Origin: Sulfuritortus calidifontis
GTDB lineage: Bacteria; Pseudomonadota; Gammaproteobacteria; Burkholderiales; Thiobacillaceae
Direction of reading: 5' to 3'
DNA: 64,000 nt
Assembly: GCF_003967275.1 (NCBI RefSeq)
Contig: NZ_AP018721.1
Span: 1,364,001 to 1,428,000 of the forward strand
Shown here: positions 10,501-17,428 of the stretch, piece after piece
How the letters are laid out: every line of letters starts with the position of its first letter
Position numbering within the stretch: the stretch's first letter is position 1
The notes under the pieces: generated by a model
What the model saw: only the letters and a program-made list of their open reading frames with translations
The model's database searches: none
What the model was told of the DNA's origin: nothing
Translations under genes and position numbers: made by a program

Positions 10501-10650
10501 GCTCAGCATGCTGGTCACGCTATCGACCCGAACAAGCTGGTGACCGCGCTCGCTCAGGATCATGTGGATTTTTTGGGCGACAGCCGGGTCGCATTCGAGG
10601 AGCAGGATCTTGTTCTTCTGTGCGTCCTGCCCGGTAATCTTCTGTGCCAT
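7546..10650 (-). CDS. Hybrid sensor histidine kinase with pseudo-receiver, receiver, PAS domains and C-terminal receiver
   Basis: 1034 residues, predicted cytoplasmic. Domains in order: a receiver-like fold (about 12-130) without an acidic pocket or the KP motif (LGHPLD instead), then a genuine receiver (LLVDDDP, phospho-acceptor Asp190, AKPVD), three PAS/PAC units (about 275-645), HisKA with SMSHELRTPLNAILGF (His676), HATPase (NLLSNAIKYN; DTGPGIG; GTGIGLVISK), and a C-terminal receiver (YVEDNP, Asp966, Lys1018). This layout suits a multistep phosphorelay. No DNA-binding regulator or Hpt protein lies nearby, so the output is unknown. It probably forms an operon with the downstream kinase and diverges from radA across a 130-bp gap. 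Confidence 0.92.
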   Translation of the reverse strand: MAQKITGQDAQKNKILLLECDPAVAQKIHMILSERGHQLVRVDSVTSMLSLIEAGEAAALLISADSLQDCPEALLDSLLQTARAQNPPLPTFYLSAKTDFDTRIWALRRGFSHFLGHPLDYSRLLRLLEKYSGMKVHDPYRVLLVDDDPVLLRMHTLILEEAGMATQAISDPVQALEATHAFGPELIILDLYMIGCQGTELAAILRDCDRFNDVPIIFLSSEDQPVKQLEAMTTGGDAFLAKPVDPEQLVNLINQRIQHARQLRLISRQLDSAMREVDARQRALDEHAIVSITDHLGNIIYANAKFCEISGYRQDELIGQNHRLIKSGLHDQAFYDEMWATIAQGHIWHGVVANRRKDGQVYWVASTIVPFMGEDGLPARYISIRTDITQLMEIEKALRESEDRLRLSQIFANIGTWDWDIQTGDLYWSDRIAPLFGYDDLVETNYQNFLNAVHPDDRQAVTDAVNACLEHDTPYDIEHRVVWPSGEIRWLLERGAVKRDKDGNPLHMLGVVQDITARKQAELALQESEQRLREAQRIAQIGHWTLDVASGRLHWSDEIYRIFGHEPGEFEPSYERFFEAVHPDDVLLVKASEARALQHEGGHSIDHRIVLPNGCVRWVHEEAHASFGPDGQPIQLSGTVQDITARKEVEAELQLAKQEAERANLAKSEFLSSMSHELRTPLNAILGFTQLLEIDDNLTAEQRDNIKEIVNAGKHLLSLIGEVLDLAKIEAGRMTLSIEAIHLDDLLQSCLSIIQPMAWKRGIAIQADFDRNRFKTVMADHTRLKQVLMNLLSNAIKYNRDGGQIEVNWSPAGNSMFRVSVRDTGPGIGPERLKDMFQPFSRLGAENTAVEGTGIGLVISKRLMEAMHGRIGVDSQEGVGSTFWIEIPVATSDLSVINGSTEQLQQHTVPQTGEHTVLYVEDNPANLKLMVNLLAKWPTVRLLTAHTGALGIEMAKSYRPDLILLDINLPELDGYGVLRELRHAAETRDIPVVALTANAMPKDIERGKAAGFQEYLTKPLDISNFYAVLGRLLT

Positions 10651-10780
10651 GGGGTTGGATAGCCCGTCGTGCTGCGGATGACTGATATTATCCGTTCGCG
10701 TGGATCAGCTGAACATTTTGCCCGGCCCGGCCCCGTGACCGACACCGATACCGAACGAATTCCAACACTCAAACATCCTC

Positions 10781-12139
10781 ATGTCGAAGACCAGCACCGT
10801 ATACGTCTGCAGCCAATGCGGCGGCCAGTCGAGCAAGTGGCAGGGCCAGTGCCCGAGCTGCCTGGCCTGGAACACCCTGTCGGAAACCGTGGTCGAGGCG
10901 AAGCCACGCCGCTTCCAGTCGCTGGCGGCCAGCGAAAGCGTCGTACGCCTCGCCCAAGTGCAGGCCGAGGAGACGCCGCGGCTGGGCACCAGCCTGTCGG
11001 AATTCGACCGGGTGCTCGGCGGCGGCCTGGTGCCCGGCGGCGTGGTGCTGATCGGCGGCGACCCCGGCATCGGCAAATCGACCCTGCTCCTGCAGGCGCT
11101 GGCCGCGCTGTCCGGCCGGCGCAAGACGCTCTACGTCAGCGGCGAGGAATCGGCCGGGCAGATCGCCCTACGGGCCAGGCGGCTGGATCTGGCCGAGGCC
11201 GATTTTCCCCTGCTCACCGAGATCCGCTTGGAGGCCATCCTCGGCACCTTGAAGGCCGAGCGGCCCGAGGTGGTGGTGATCGACTCCATCCAGACCGTCT
11301 ACACCGAGGCCCTGCAATCGGCTCCGGGCAGCGTCGCCCAGGTGCGCGAATGCGCCCAGGAGCTGACCCGGCACGCCAAGACCAGCGGGGCCTGCGTCAT
11401 CATGGTCGGCCACGTGACCAAGGAGGGCGCCCTGGCCGGTCCGCGCGTGCTCGAGCACATCGTCGACACCGTGCTTTATTTCGAGGGCGACACCGGCTCC
11501 AGCTACCGCCTGGTCCGCGCCTTCAAGAACCGCTTCGGCGCGGTCAACGAGCTGGGCGTGTTCGCCATGACCGAGAAGGGGCTCAAGGGCGTGAACAACC
11601 CCTCGGCCCTGTTCCTCAACCGCACCGAACGCGAGGCACCCGGCTCTTGCGTGGTGGTCACCCAGGAAGGCACCAGGCCGCTGCTGGTGGAGATCCAGGC
11701 CCTGGTCGACACCGCGCACACGCCGACCCCGCGCCGGCTCACCGTCGGTCTCGACCCCAACCGCCTGGCCATGCTGCTCGCCGTGCTGCATCGGCACGGC
11801 GGCGTCGCCTGCTTCGATCAGGATGTCTTCGTCAACGCCGTGGGCGGGGTGCGCATCAACGAACCAGCAGGCGACCTTGCCGTGTTGATGGCCGTGCTTT
11901 CCTCCATCCGCAACAAGCCCTTGCCGCACAATCTTGCGGTATTCGGCGAGATCGGCCTGGCCGGTGAAATCCGTGCGGTGCAGCGGGGTCAGGAGCGGAT
12001 ACGGGAGGCGGTCAAGCTGGGCTTCGACACCCTGCTGGTGCCCCGCGCCAACCTGCCGAAACAGAAGATCGGCGGCGCGCGTATCGTCGGTCTGGAGAGC
12101 CTGACCGAGGCGGTCGATTACGTGCGCCAGTTGGATTGA
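10781..12139 (+). CDS. radA: DNA repair protein RadA (Sms)
   Basis: 452 residues, the usual length. RadA is a RecA-like ATPase that promotes branch migration of recombination intermediates. Visible are the N-terminal zinc finger (YVCSQCG...QCPSCLAW, four cysteines), Walker A GDPGIGKSTLL near residue 92, the RadA-specific KNRFG motif (FKNRFGAVNELGVF), and a C-terminal Lon-protease-like domain (GGVRINEPAGDLAVLMAVLS). It is convergent with the SDR gene; a short palindrome (GCTCGATCGAGC, 12145-12156) lies between the two stops. Confidence 0.97.
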   Translation: MSKTSTVYVCSQCGGQSSKWQGQCPSCLAWNTLSETVVEAKPRRFQSLAASESVVRLAQVQAEETPRLGTSLSEFDRVLGGGLVPGGVVLIGGDPGIGKSTLLLQALAALSGRRKTLYVSGEESAGQIALRARRLDLAEADFPLLTEIRLEAILGTLKAERPEVVVIDSIQTVYTEALQSAPGSVAQVRECAQELTRHAKTSGACVIMVGHVTKEGALAGPRVLEHIVDTVLYFEGDTGSSYRLVRAFKNRFGAVNELGVFAMTEKGLKGVNNPSALFLNRTEREAPGSCVVVTQEGTRPLLVEIQALVDTAHTPTPRRLTVGLDPNRLAMLLAVLHRHGGVACFDQDVFVNAVGGVRINEPAGDLAVLMAVLSSIRNKPLPHNLAVFGEIGLAGEIRAVQRGQERIREAVKLGFDTLLVPRANLPKQKIGGARIVGLESLTEAVDYVRQLD

Positions 12140-12159
12140 ATCAGGCTCGATCGAGCGGC

Positions 12160-12945
12160 TCAGTAGTCCTGCTCGCCGGAGCCCTTGCGGCAATTGATGA
12201 CCTGGCCGCGGCTGGCGCGGCCGTCTTGACCTAAGAGATAAAGGAAGTAGGGCGCCAGGTCTTCCGGCTTGGTCAGGTTTTCCTTGAACTCGCCTGGATG
12301 GGTGCGCGAACGCTGGGGCGAATGGATGGGGCCGGGGATGACCATGTTGATGCGGAGGTTCTCCTGGCCTTCCCATTCCTGCGCCTGGATCTTGAGATAG
12401 GCCTCCATCGCCGCCTTGGACACGGCGAAGCCGCCCCAGAAGGCGGCCGGGCTATGGCCGTGGCTCTCGCCGACCAGCACGACCGAGGCGTCGGGCGAAC
12501 GCTTGAGCAGGGCTTCGCAGGCACGGGTGAGGGCGAACGGCGCCAGGGTGTTGACCCGGAACAAGTCCAGCCACTGCTCGCTGGTCTGGATCGCCAGCGG
12601 CGACAGGTTGTAGAACAGGGAGGCGCTGTGGATGATGCCGTCCAGGCGCTTCAACTGCCAGTCGATGGAACTGGCGATGGTCTCGTAATCCTTGTCCTGG
12701 GCGGTGGCCAGATCGGTCGTGAAGATCACCGGCTCGGGCCCGCCGGCGGCGACGATCTCGTCGTAGACCGCCTCCAGCTTGACCACCTGGCGGCCGCTCA
12801 GGATCACCGTGGCGCCGTGAGCGGCGCAGGCGTGACTCATCGCCCGGCCCAGGCCCTGTCCGGCGCCGGTGATCAGGATGACGCGGTCTTTCAGCAGATC
12901 GGGAGCAGCTTGGTAGTCTTTTATATTCGTTTTGACTGACTGCAT
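12160..12945 (-). CDS. YciK-like SDR-family protein with catalytic Tyr replaced by Phe
   Basis: 261 residues from the ATG at 12945 (MQSVKTNIKDYQAAPDLLKDR), preceded by a GAGG Shine-Dalgarno; the longer frame upstream has no homology-like content. The Rossmann NAD(P) motif TGAGQGLG is clear near residue 26. The usual YxxxK reads FAVSK (Phe173, Lys177), and the preceding serine region is VGESHG. Without the tyrosine, classical oxidoreductase chemistry is doubtful. YciK-type proteins are poorly characterised in any case. The Shine-Dalgarno lies inside a 16-base palindrome, so translation may be structure-controlled. Confidence 0.8.
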   Translation of the reverse strand: MQSVKTNIKDYQAAPDLLKDRVILITGAGQGLGRAMSHACAAHGATVILSGRQVVKLEAVYDEIVAAGGPEPVIFTTDLATAQDKDYETIASSIDWQLKRLDGIIHSASLFYNLSPLAIQTSEQWLDLFRVNTLAPFALTRACEALLKRSPDASVVLVGESHGHSPAAFWGGFAVSKAAMEAYLKIQAQEWEGQENLRINMVIPGPIHSPQRSRTHPGEFKENLTKPEDLAPYFLYLLGQDGRASRGQVINCRKGSGEQDY

Positions 12946-12950
12946 GATGC

Positions 12951-12966
12951 GCCTCTTCGAAGAGGC
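12951..12966 (-). promoter_or_regulatory. Palindrome covering the Shine-Dalgarno of the SDR gene
   Basis: GCCTCTTCGAAGAGGC is a perfect 16-base palindrome ending 5 nt before the ATG. As RNA it can form a 6-bp hairpin with loop UCGA that hides the GAGG ribosome-binding site; as DNA it could be an operator. Confidence 0.45.
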
Positions 12967-12979
12967 CGGCAGTATATCA

Positions 12980-13000
12980 GGCGGCGGCGCAGCCGCCGCC
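12980..13000 (-). terminator. Strong GC hairpin after the small secreted-protein gene (weak terminator)
   Basis: A perfect 9-bp stem (GGCGGCGGC / GCCGCCGCC) with a 3-base loop lies 10 bp past the stop of the 109-residue protein. There is no clear T-run on either strand, so terminator function is uncertain. Confidence 0.3.
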
Positions 13001-13010
13001 CCTACTTTAA

Positions 13011-13340
13011 TCAGGGTTTTGTCGACATCCCCTCCGTTTGGCGCGACTGCCGCCATTGCCGCGCCTCCTGGCGCAAGGCCTGATGCCGGGGCCGCAGTTC
13101 TTCCCGCAGATGTTCGCGGGCCTGCTTCTCTTTCCGCTCACAGTCGCGGTAGGCCTGCGCCGTGTTGGCCGCCTCGATGCAGCGGTCGGCCTCTTCGAGG
13201 ATACGGATGCGGCTGCGATGGCTGTCCGATTCGATCGCCTTCAGCTTGTCCAGCATCGGCGTTTGAGCCTCCCCGGCGGGCGCGGCAGCGGCCAGACCGC
13301 TCAGGCAGATCAGGATGAGGCTCAACAGGGCTTGCTTCAT
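13011..13340 (-). CDS. Small secreted, charged hypothetical protein
   Basis: 109 residues starting at the ATG at 13340 (MKQALLSLILICLSGLAAAA), a typical Sec signal peptide with likely cleavage after the Ala stretch. The mature part is about 85 residues, helical, rich in Arg, Glu and Gln, with two cysteines (DRCIEAAN and YRDCERK) that could form a disulfide in the periplasm. I recognise no family. The eleven codons ahead of this ATG in the open frame do not look like a signal sequence, so the shorter start is preferred. Confidence 0.65.
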   Translation of the reverse strand: MKQALLSLILICLSGLAAAAPAGEAQTPMLDKLKAIESDSHRSRIRILEEADRCIEAANTAQAYRDCERKEKQAREHLREELRPRHQALRQEARQWRQSRQTEGMSTKP

Positions 13341-13420
13341 GGTCGTCTCCTGGTGGGTGGGGAACGACCTCACTCTAGGCCCGGCCCCCTGATACAGGGG
13401 TTTCAGGCGGCAACAAACTG

Positions 13421-14710
13421 TTAACGGCTTGTTGCCGCCTCGGCCAGAATCGCCCGCGCGCAGGCGACACCGCTGCGCACCGCGCCTTCCAGGGTGGCCG
13501 GGTAATCGCTGTGGACATGGTCGCCGGCAAGATAAAGGCCGGGCAGGGCGGTGACCATCTCAGGCCGCGGCAGGTCGGGGACGGCGGCGAAGGTGGCGCG
13601 CTTCTCGACGATGCTCAGGTGGTCGCGCAAGGGCGGCAGCGGCCCCAGGGCCTGGCGCATCTGCTCGAGCACGGCCGCAAGCAAGGCCGGTTTGGCCACT
13701 TCGAGATGCGGTCCCTCGGCGCTGATCACCACGCTGGCCAGGCCCGGCGCCAGATCGCGGCGCTCGAACAGCCACTGGCCAGGGCCGTGATCGAGGCCGA
13801 GCATGGGCAAGGGCAGATTCAGGTCTTGATCAAAGCGCAGCCACAGGGTCTCGATCGGCTGGTAGCCATAGGCCGCCACCATGCGCCGCACCGGCTCCAG
13901 CTCGGGCAGGCCGGCCAGCAATTCGGGCAATTGTGCAGGCGAGGTGGCACAGACGACATGACTGAAGGTCCGGTCGGCGCCGCTCAATCGGTAGCCGCCA
14001 CTTGTCCGCTCGATGCCTTCGATCCGGCGGCCAAGTCGAACCTCGCCGCCATGGCTTGCCAGATAGGCTGCCGCGGCATCGGGCAGCAGGCGGCCAAGGT
14101 CGGCGCGCGGCAGCAAAAGATCGCTCGCCGCCCGGTCGCCGCCCAGGCTGTCGCGCAGCACGTTGCAGAAGACCTGGGCCGAGGCCTGCTCCAGCGGGGT
14201 GTTGAGGGCAGCCAAGCAGATCGGCTCCCACAGGCGGCGGACGAGTGCCGGGGTCTGGTCATGGCGCTCGAGCAGGCCGGCGACGGTGGTGTCGGCCGGC
14301 AGGCGATAGCGCTGCCGCTTCAGGGCCCGGATGAAACGGGCGGCGGCCAGCTTGTCGCCCCAGGCGAGTCCCCGGGCACGGGCCAGGCCAAGGGCGACAT
14401 GCAAGGGGGCCGGCAGACGGGGCAGGGCGAGGCGCAACCGCGGCGGCTGGTTAAATTCGAGCGGTCGCCGTTCCAGCAGACCGTCGCTGCCGACCCGCGC
14501 CAGGAGGCGCAGGGTCTGCCGATAGGCACCGATCAGGATGTGCTGGCCGTTGTCGATGGCGATGTCGTTCCAGTCGACCCGGCGCGCCCGACCGCCCAGT
14601 TGCTTGGCCGCCTCGAACAGCGTGACGCGCCGGCCCCGCGCGGCCAGTTCCACGGCGCAGGCCAGGCCGGCCCAACCGCCGCCGATGACGGCAATCGCCT
14701 CGCCCCTCAC
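13421..14710 (-). CDS. hpnE: Hydroxysqualene dehydroxylase HpnE
   Basis: 429 residues, FAD-dependent amine-oxidase/phytoene-desaturase fold. The N-terminal dinucleotide motif VIGGGWAGLACAVELA and the C-terminal FAD motif (LPGLYLAGDHVHSDYPATLEGAVRSG) are visible. HpnE reduces hydroxysqualene to squalene, the last step of the HpnC-HpnD-HpnE route from farnesyl diphosphate, which feeds hopanoid synthesis. Its start overlaps the hpnD stop by 4 bp. Squalene-hopene cyclase is not in the window. Confidence 0.93.
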   Translation of the reverse strand: MRGEAIAVIGGGWAGLACAVELAARGRRVTLFEAAKQLGGRARRVDWNDIAIDNGQHILIGAYRQTLRLLARVGSDGLLERRPLEFNQPPRLRLALPRLPAPLHVALGLARARGLAWGDKLAAARFIRALKRQRYRLPADTTVAGLLERHDQTPALVRRLWEPICLAALNTPLEQASAQVFCNVLRDSLGGDRAASDLLLPRADLGRLLPDAAAAYLASHGGEVRLGRRIEGIERTSGGYRLSGADRTFSHVVCATSPAQLPELLAGLPELEPVRRMVAAYGYQPIETLWLRFDQDLNLPLPMLGLDHGPGQWLFERRDLAPGLASVVISAEGPHLEVAKPALLAAVLEQMRQALGPLPPLRDHLSIVEKRATFAAVPDLPRPEMVTALPGLYLAGDHVHSDYPATLEGAVRSGVACARAILAEAATSR

Positions 14711-15540
14711 GCAAACACCCAGGTGCGCCAGGCGATCCAGAGCTTGCGCAGGGGCGTCAGCGCGACCCGGCCGCGCAGCACCGGAAAGCCCGCGCGCCGG
14801 ATCTCGTCGAGCAGGGTGCGGTAGATCGCGGCCATGATCAGGCCCGGGCGCTGGGCCTTGCGGTCGGCCGCGGGCAGGCTGGCCAGGGCCTGGCGATAGA
14901 AACCCTCGGCACGCTGGTATTGAAATTCCATGAGCTGCCGAAAGGCTTCGGTCTCCCGGCCCTGCAGGATGTTGGCCTCGGTCACGCCGAAACGGGCCAG
15001 TTCATCCTGCGGCAGATAGATCCGGCCGCGCCGGGCATCCTCGCCGACGTCGCGGATGATGTTGGTGAGCTGGAAGGCCAGGCCGAGCAGGGCGGCATAT
15101 TTTTGGGTGGCGCGCTCCTGATAACCGAAGATCTGGGCCGCCACCTCGCCGACCACGCCGGCCACCCGGTGGCAATACAGGCGCAGTTCGCGGAAATCCG
15201 GATAGCGATGCTGGTGGATGTCCATCTCCATGCCATCGAGGATTTCGAGCAGGGCTTCCTTGGGCAGATCGAAGGCGGCCACCGCCGATCGCAGGGCCTG
15301 GGTCACCGGGTGGCCGGGCTGGCCGGCATACAGCCGCTCGACCTCGGCCCGCCACCAGTCGAGCTTGGCCTGAGCCACCGCCGGCTCCCGGCATTCGTCG
15401 GCCACGTCGTCGACCTCGCGGCAAAAGGCGTAGAAGGCCGTGATCGCCCGCCGCCGTTCGAGTGGCAGGAAACGGAAGCTGTAATAGAAACTGGAGCCGC
15501 TGGCGGCGGCCTTGTCCTGGCAATATTGATGAACGTCCAT
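14707..15540 (-). CDS. hpnD: Presqualene diphosphate synthase HpnD
   Basis: 277 residues of the trans-isoprenyl diphosphate synthase head-to-head family. Two aspartate-rich Mg-binding motifs are visible: CREVDDVADE near residue 41 and NIIRDVGEDARRGRIYLP near residue 160. By family, HpnD condenses two farnesyl diphosphates to presqualene diphosphate. It sits between hpnC and hpnE (15-bp gap upstream, 4-bp overlap downstream), the standard operon order. Confidence 0.93.
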   Translation of the reverse strand: MDVHQYCQDKAAASGSSFYYSFRFLPLERRRAITAFYAFCREVDDVADECREPAVAQAKLDWWRAEVERLYAGQPGHPVTQALRSAVAAFDLPKEALLEILDGMEMDIHQHRYPDFRELRLYCHRVAGVVGEVAAQIFGYQERATQKYAALLGLAFQLTNIIRDVGEDARRGRIYLPQDELARFGVTEANILQGRETEAFRQLMEFQYQRAEGFYRQALASLPAADRKAQRPGLIMAAIYRTLLDEIRRAGFPVLRGRVALTPLRKLWIAWRTWVFA

Positions 15541-15555
15541 CCGTATCTCTTTGTT

Positions 15556-16401
15556 TTATTTTTTCCTCAAGGCACGCCAGAGCATGTAGAGCCAGTCGCC
15601 CAGGCCCAGCTTCGGCCGCTGGCTGAACATGTCGCCGTGGCTGCGATGCAGTTTATACAGGATGCGCTCGCCGCCGAGGATGATCAGCCGCATCTCGAAG
15701 CCGATGCGGCCCTTGAGCACCCGGCCGAGCGGGGCGCCGGCGGCCAGCAGCTTGCGCGCGCGCTCGATCTGCTCGCGCATGAATATTTGCCATAGACCGT
15801 CGCTGCGGCCCTCGGCGATCTGACGCTCGCTGATGCCGTAGCGGGCCATCTCGTCCTGCGGAAAATAGATGCGGTTCTTTTGCCAATCGACGGCAACATC
15901 CTGCAGGAAGTTGATGATTTGCAAGGCCGAGCAGATGCCGTCGGAATAGGCCTGGTTGCGCGGGGCGTCGGCGCCGTAGAGCTTGAGCAGCAATCGGCCG
16001 ATGGGATTGGCCGACTTGCGGCAATAGGCCATGACCTCGCCGAAATCGGCATAGCGGGTCTTGCTGCAATCCTGGGCGAAGGCGTCGAGCAGGTCGTGGA
16101 ACAACTGGAAGGGCAGATCGTGCCGGCGGATGGCCTCGCCCAGCTCGACGAAGATCGGATGCGTGACGGCTTCGCCGCGTTCCAGCGCCCGCAGTTGTTC
16201 GCGGAAGGCCTCGAGTTCGGCCAGACGCGCCTCGGCTGGCGCATCGCCCTCGTCGGCGATGTCGTCGGCGGCGCGGGCGAAGCGGTAGATGGCTTGGATC
16301 GGCCGGCGCAGTCGGCGGGGCAGGAAGACCGAGGCCACCGGAAAGTTTTCATAGTGGCCGACGTTGACCAGGGTGGGGCGGGACGACTGGGCGTCAGTCA
16401 T
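15556..16401 (-). CDS. hpnC: Hydroxysqualene synthase HpnC
   Basis: 281 residues, same fold as HpnD, with aspartate motifs RAADDIADEGDAP and NFLQDVAVDWQKNRIYFP. HpnC converts presqualene diphosphate to hydroxysqualene. The N-terminal VGHYENFPVASVFLP block separates HpnC from HpnD. It is the first gene of the hpnCDE operon and is divergent from tRNA-Leu, with 77 bp between them. Confidence 0.93.
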   Translation of the reverse strand: MTDAQSSRPTLVNVGHYENFPVASVFLPRRLRRPIQAIYRFARAADDIADEGDAPAEARLAELEAFREQLRALERGEAVTHPIFVELGEAIRRHDLPFQLFHDLLDAFAQDCSKTRYADFGEVMAYCRKSANPIGRLLLKLYGADAPRNQAYSDGICSALQIINFLQDVAVDWQKNRIYFPQDEMARYGISERQIAEGRSDGLWQIFMREQIERARKLLAAGAPLGRVLKGRIGFEMRLIILGGERILYKLHRSHGDMFSQRPKLGLGDWLYMLWRALRKK

Positions 16402-16478
16402 GTCGAAGCGAACCTTGTGCGAAACGGCGTCAGATCAAGCCTGACACTGGGGAGGCGGTATATTACACTTCGCGCTTC

Positions 16479-16563
16479 GCGGAAGTGGCGGAATTGGTAG
16501 ACGCACTGGATTTAGGTTCCAGCGCCGCAAGGTGTGCAGGTTCGAGTCCTGTCTTCCGCACCA
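16479..16563 (+). tRNA. tRNA-Leu (anticodon UAG)
   Basis: 85 nt including an encoded CCA. The acceptor stem GCGGAAG pairs with CTTCCGC. The anticodon stem CTGGA/TCCAG encloses loop TTTAGGT with anticodon TAG at 16513-16515. A class II variable arm (CGCCGCAAGGTGT) and T-loop GGTTCGAGTCC are present. Confidence 0.98.
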
Positions 16564-16580
16564 TGGATAAATATAAAGGC

Positions 16581-16928
16581 ATGTCCGACAAGCTGATCAA
16601 ACAGAAGGCCGCGCTTACCCTGTCGGCCGCCAAACAGGTGTTGGCGGCGGCCGAGGCCGAAGCCATGAAGCAGCGTTGGCCGGTGGTGATCGCCGTGGTC
16701 GACGACGGCGGCCATCTGCTCTGCCTGTCGCGCCTGGACGGTGCCCAGCACGGCAGCGTCGACATCGCCCTGGCCAAGGCCGAGGCGGCCGTGGCCTTCA
16801 AGCGGCCGACCCTGGCCTGGTCCGACGCCCTCACCGGCGGCCGTCTGGGCGTGCTCGGCCTGCCCGGCGTGCTGCCGGCCGAGGGCGGACTGGTCGCCGC
16901 CGCCGGCGCCGCCGCGCTGCTGGACTAA
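16581..16928 (+). CDS. HbpS/GlcG-like protein, internally shortened
   Basis: 115 residues from the ATG at 16581; an ATG at 16563 overlapping the last base of the tRNA is an alternative. The N-terminal two thirds match the GlcG/HbpS (DUF336) family: VVIAVVDDGGHLLCLSRLDGA, then ALAKAEAAVAFKRPT and LPGVLPAEGG. The family normally continues with a strand around PIVVDG...GAIGVSG before a C-terminal helix ending in VAAAGAAAL. Here GG joins directly to LVAAAGAAALLD, so about 25 residues seem to be deleted in frame. HbpS proteins bind heme or act as extracellular sensors in some bacteria; the role here is unknown. The TAA stop is also the target duplication of the mobile element that follows. Confidence 0.7.
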   Translation: MSDKLIKQKAALTLSAAKQVLAAAEAEAMKQRWPVVIAVVDDGGHLLCLSRLDGAQHGSVDIALAKAEAAVAFKRPTLAWSDALTGGRLGVLGLPGVLPAEGGLVAAAGAAALLD

Positions 16929-17213
16929 GAGCCTATTTCAGTAGGAAATATACCCCGTATTGAGACCAGGATCGGATGGATGCAAGGCGCGTCGCGCAGT
17001 CGATGGTCGTTCCATCGACAAGCGGCGCAACGCCGCAGACGCCGATCCTGGCCTCAACCCGAAGGGCCGGCCGTCTGCGGGCGTTTATGCCCTTCAGGGT
17101 GCATTGCCGCGTTGCGGGTGGCTCGTGGAGAATGACTACACTTCGCCCCCCGCGCCTTGCACTGCATCCCGCAGGCAACCGGCACGGGATATGTTTCCTA
17201 CTGAAATAGGCTC
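16929..17213. mobile_element. 285-bp MITE-like element with GAGCCT inverted ends and TAA target duplication
   Basis: The left end GAGCCTATTTCAGTAGG is perfectly inverted at the right end (17194-17213). TAA flanks both sides (16926-16928 and 17214-17216), the left copy being the stop codon of the upstream gene. No transposase is encoded. Inside is a second palindrome: TGAGACCAGGATCGG (16961-16975) pairs with 17042-17056 at 14 of 15 positions and encloses a 66-base core (16976-17041) also found at 44853-44930. Ends and target resemble IS5-family (TNA-duplicating) elements, so trans-mobilisation by such an IS is inferred. Confidence 0.85.
16976..17041 (+). repeat. 66-base structured core, copy 1
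   Basis: Two hairpins are predicted: GTCGATGG-TCGTT-CCATCGAC and GCGGCG-CAA-CGCCGC. Copy 2 (reverse strand of 44853-44930) matches 56 of 66 positions, and the differences within the stems are compensatory. Confidence 0.8.
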
Positions 17214-17428
17214 TAAAGCCAATCCCCACCGCCTGCGGGGCCAATCCGGGCCGGCTTTCGTGGTATTCTCCCGGTTGTTTGGGAAGGTCCGGAACCGCCG
17301 CTTCAACCCCGCTGACAGCACCCCGGAGGGTCCGGATTTCCTGATATTTATCAGCCTATTACCGCGACAACCGTCATTCCGCCGGGGCGCGGCGATTGGC
17401 GCAAGCCTTAGCTCGACAAGGAAACATG

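Noticed and set aside
16485-16580. Extended N-terminus of the HbpS-like gene reading through tRNA-Leu
   Set aside because: That segment is the tRNA gene; only the ATGs at 16563 and 16581 are reasonable, and 16581 fits the family start best.
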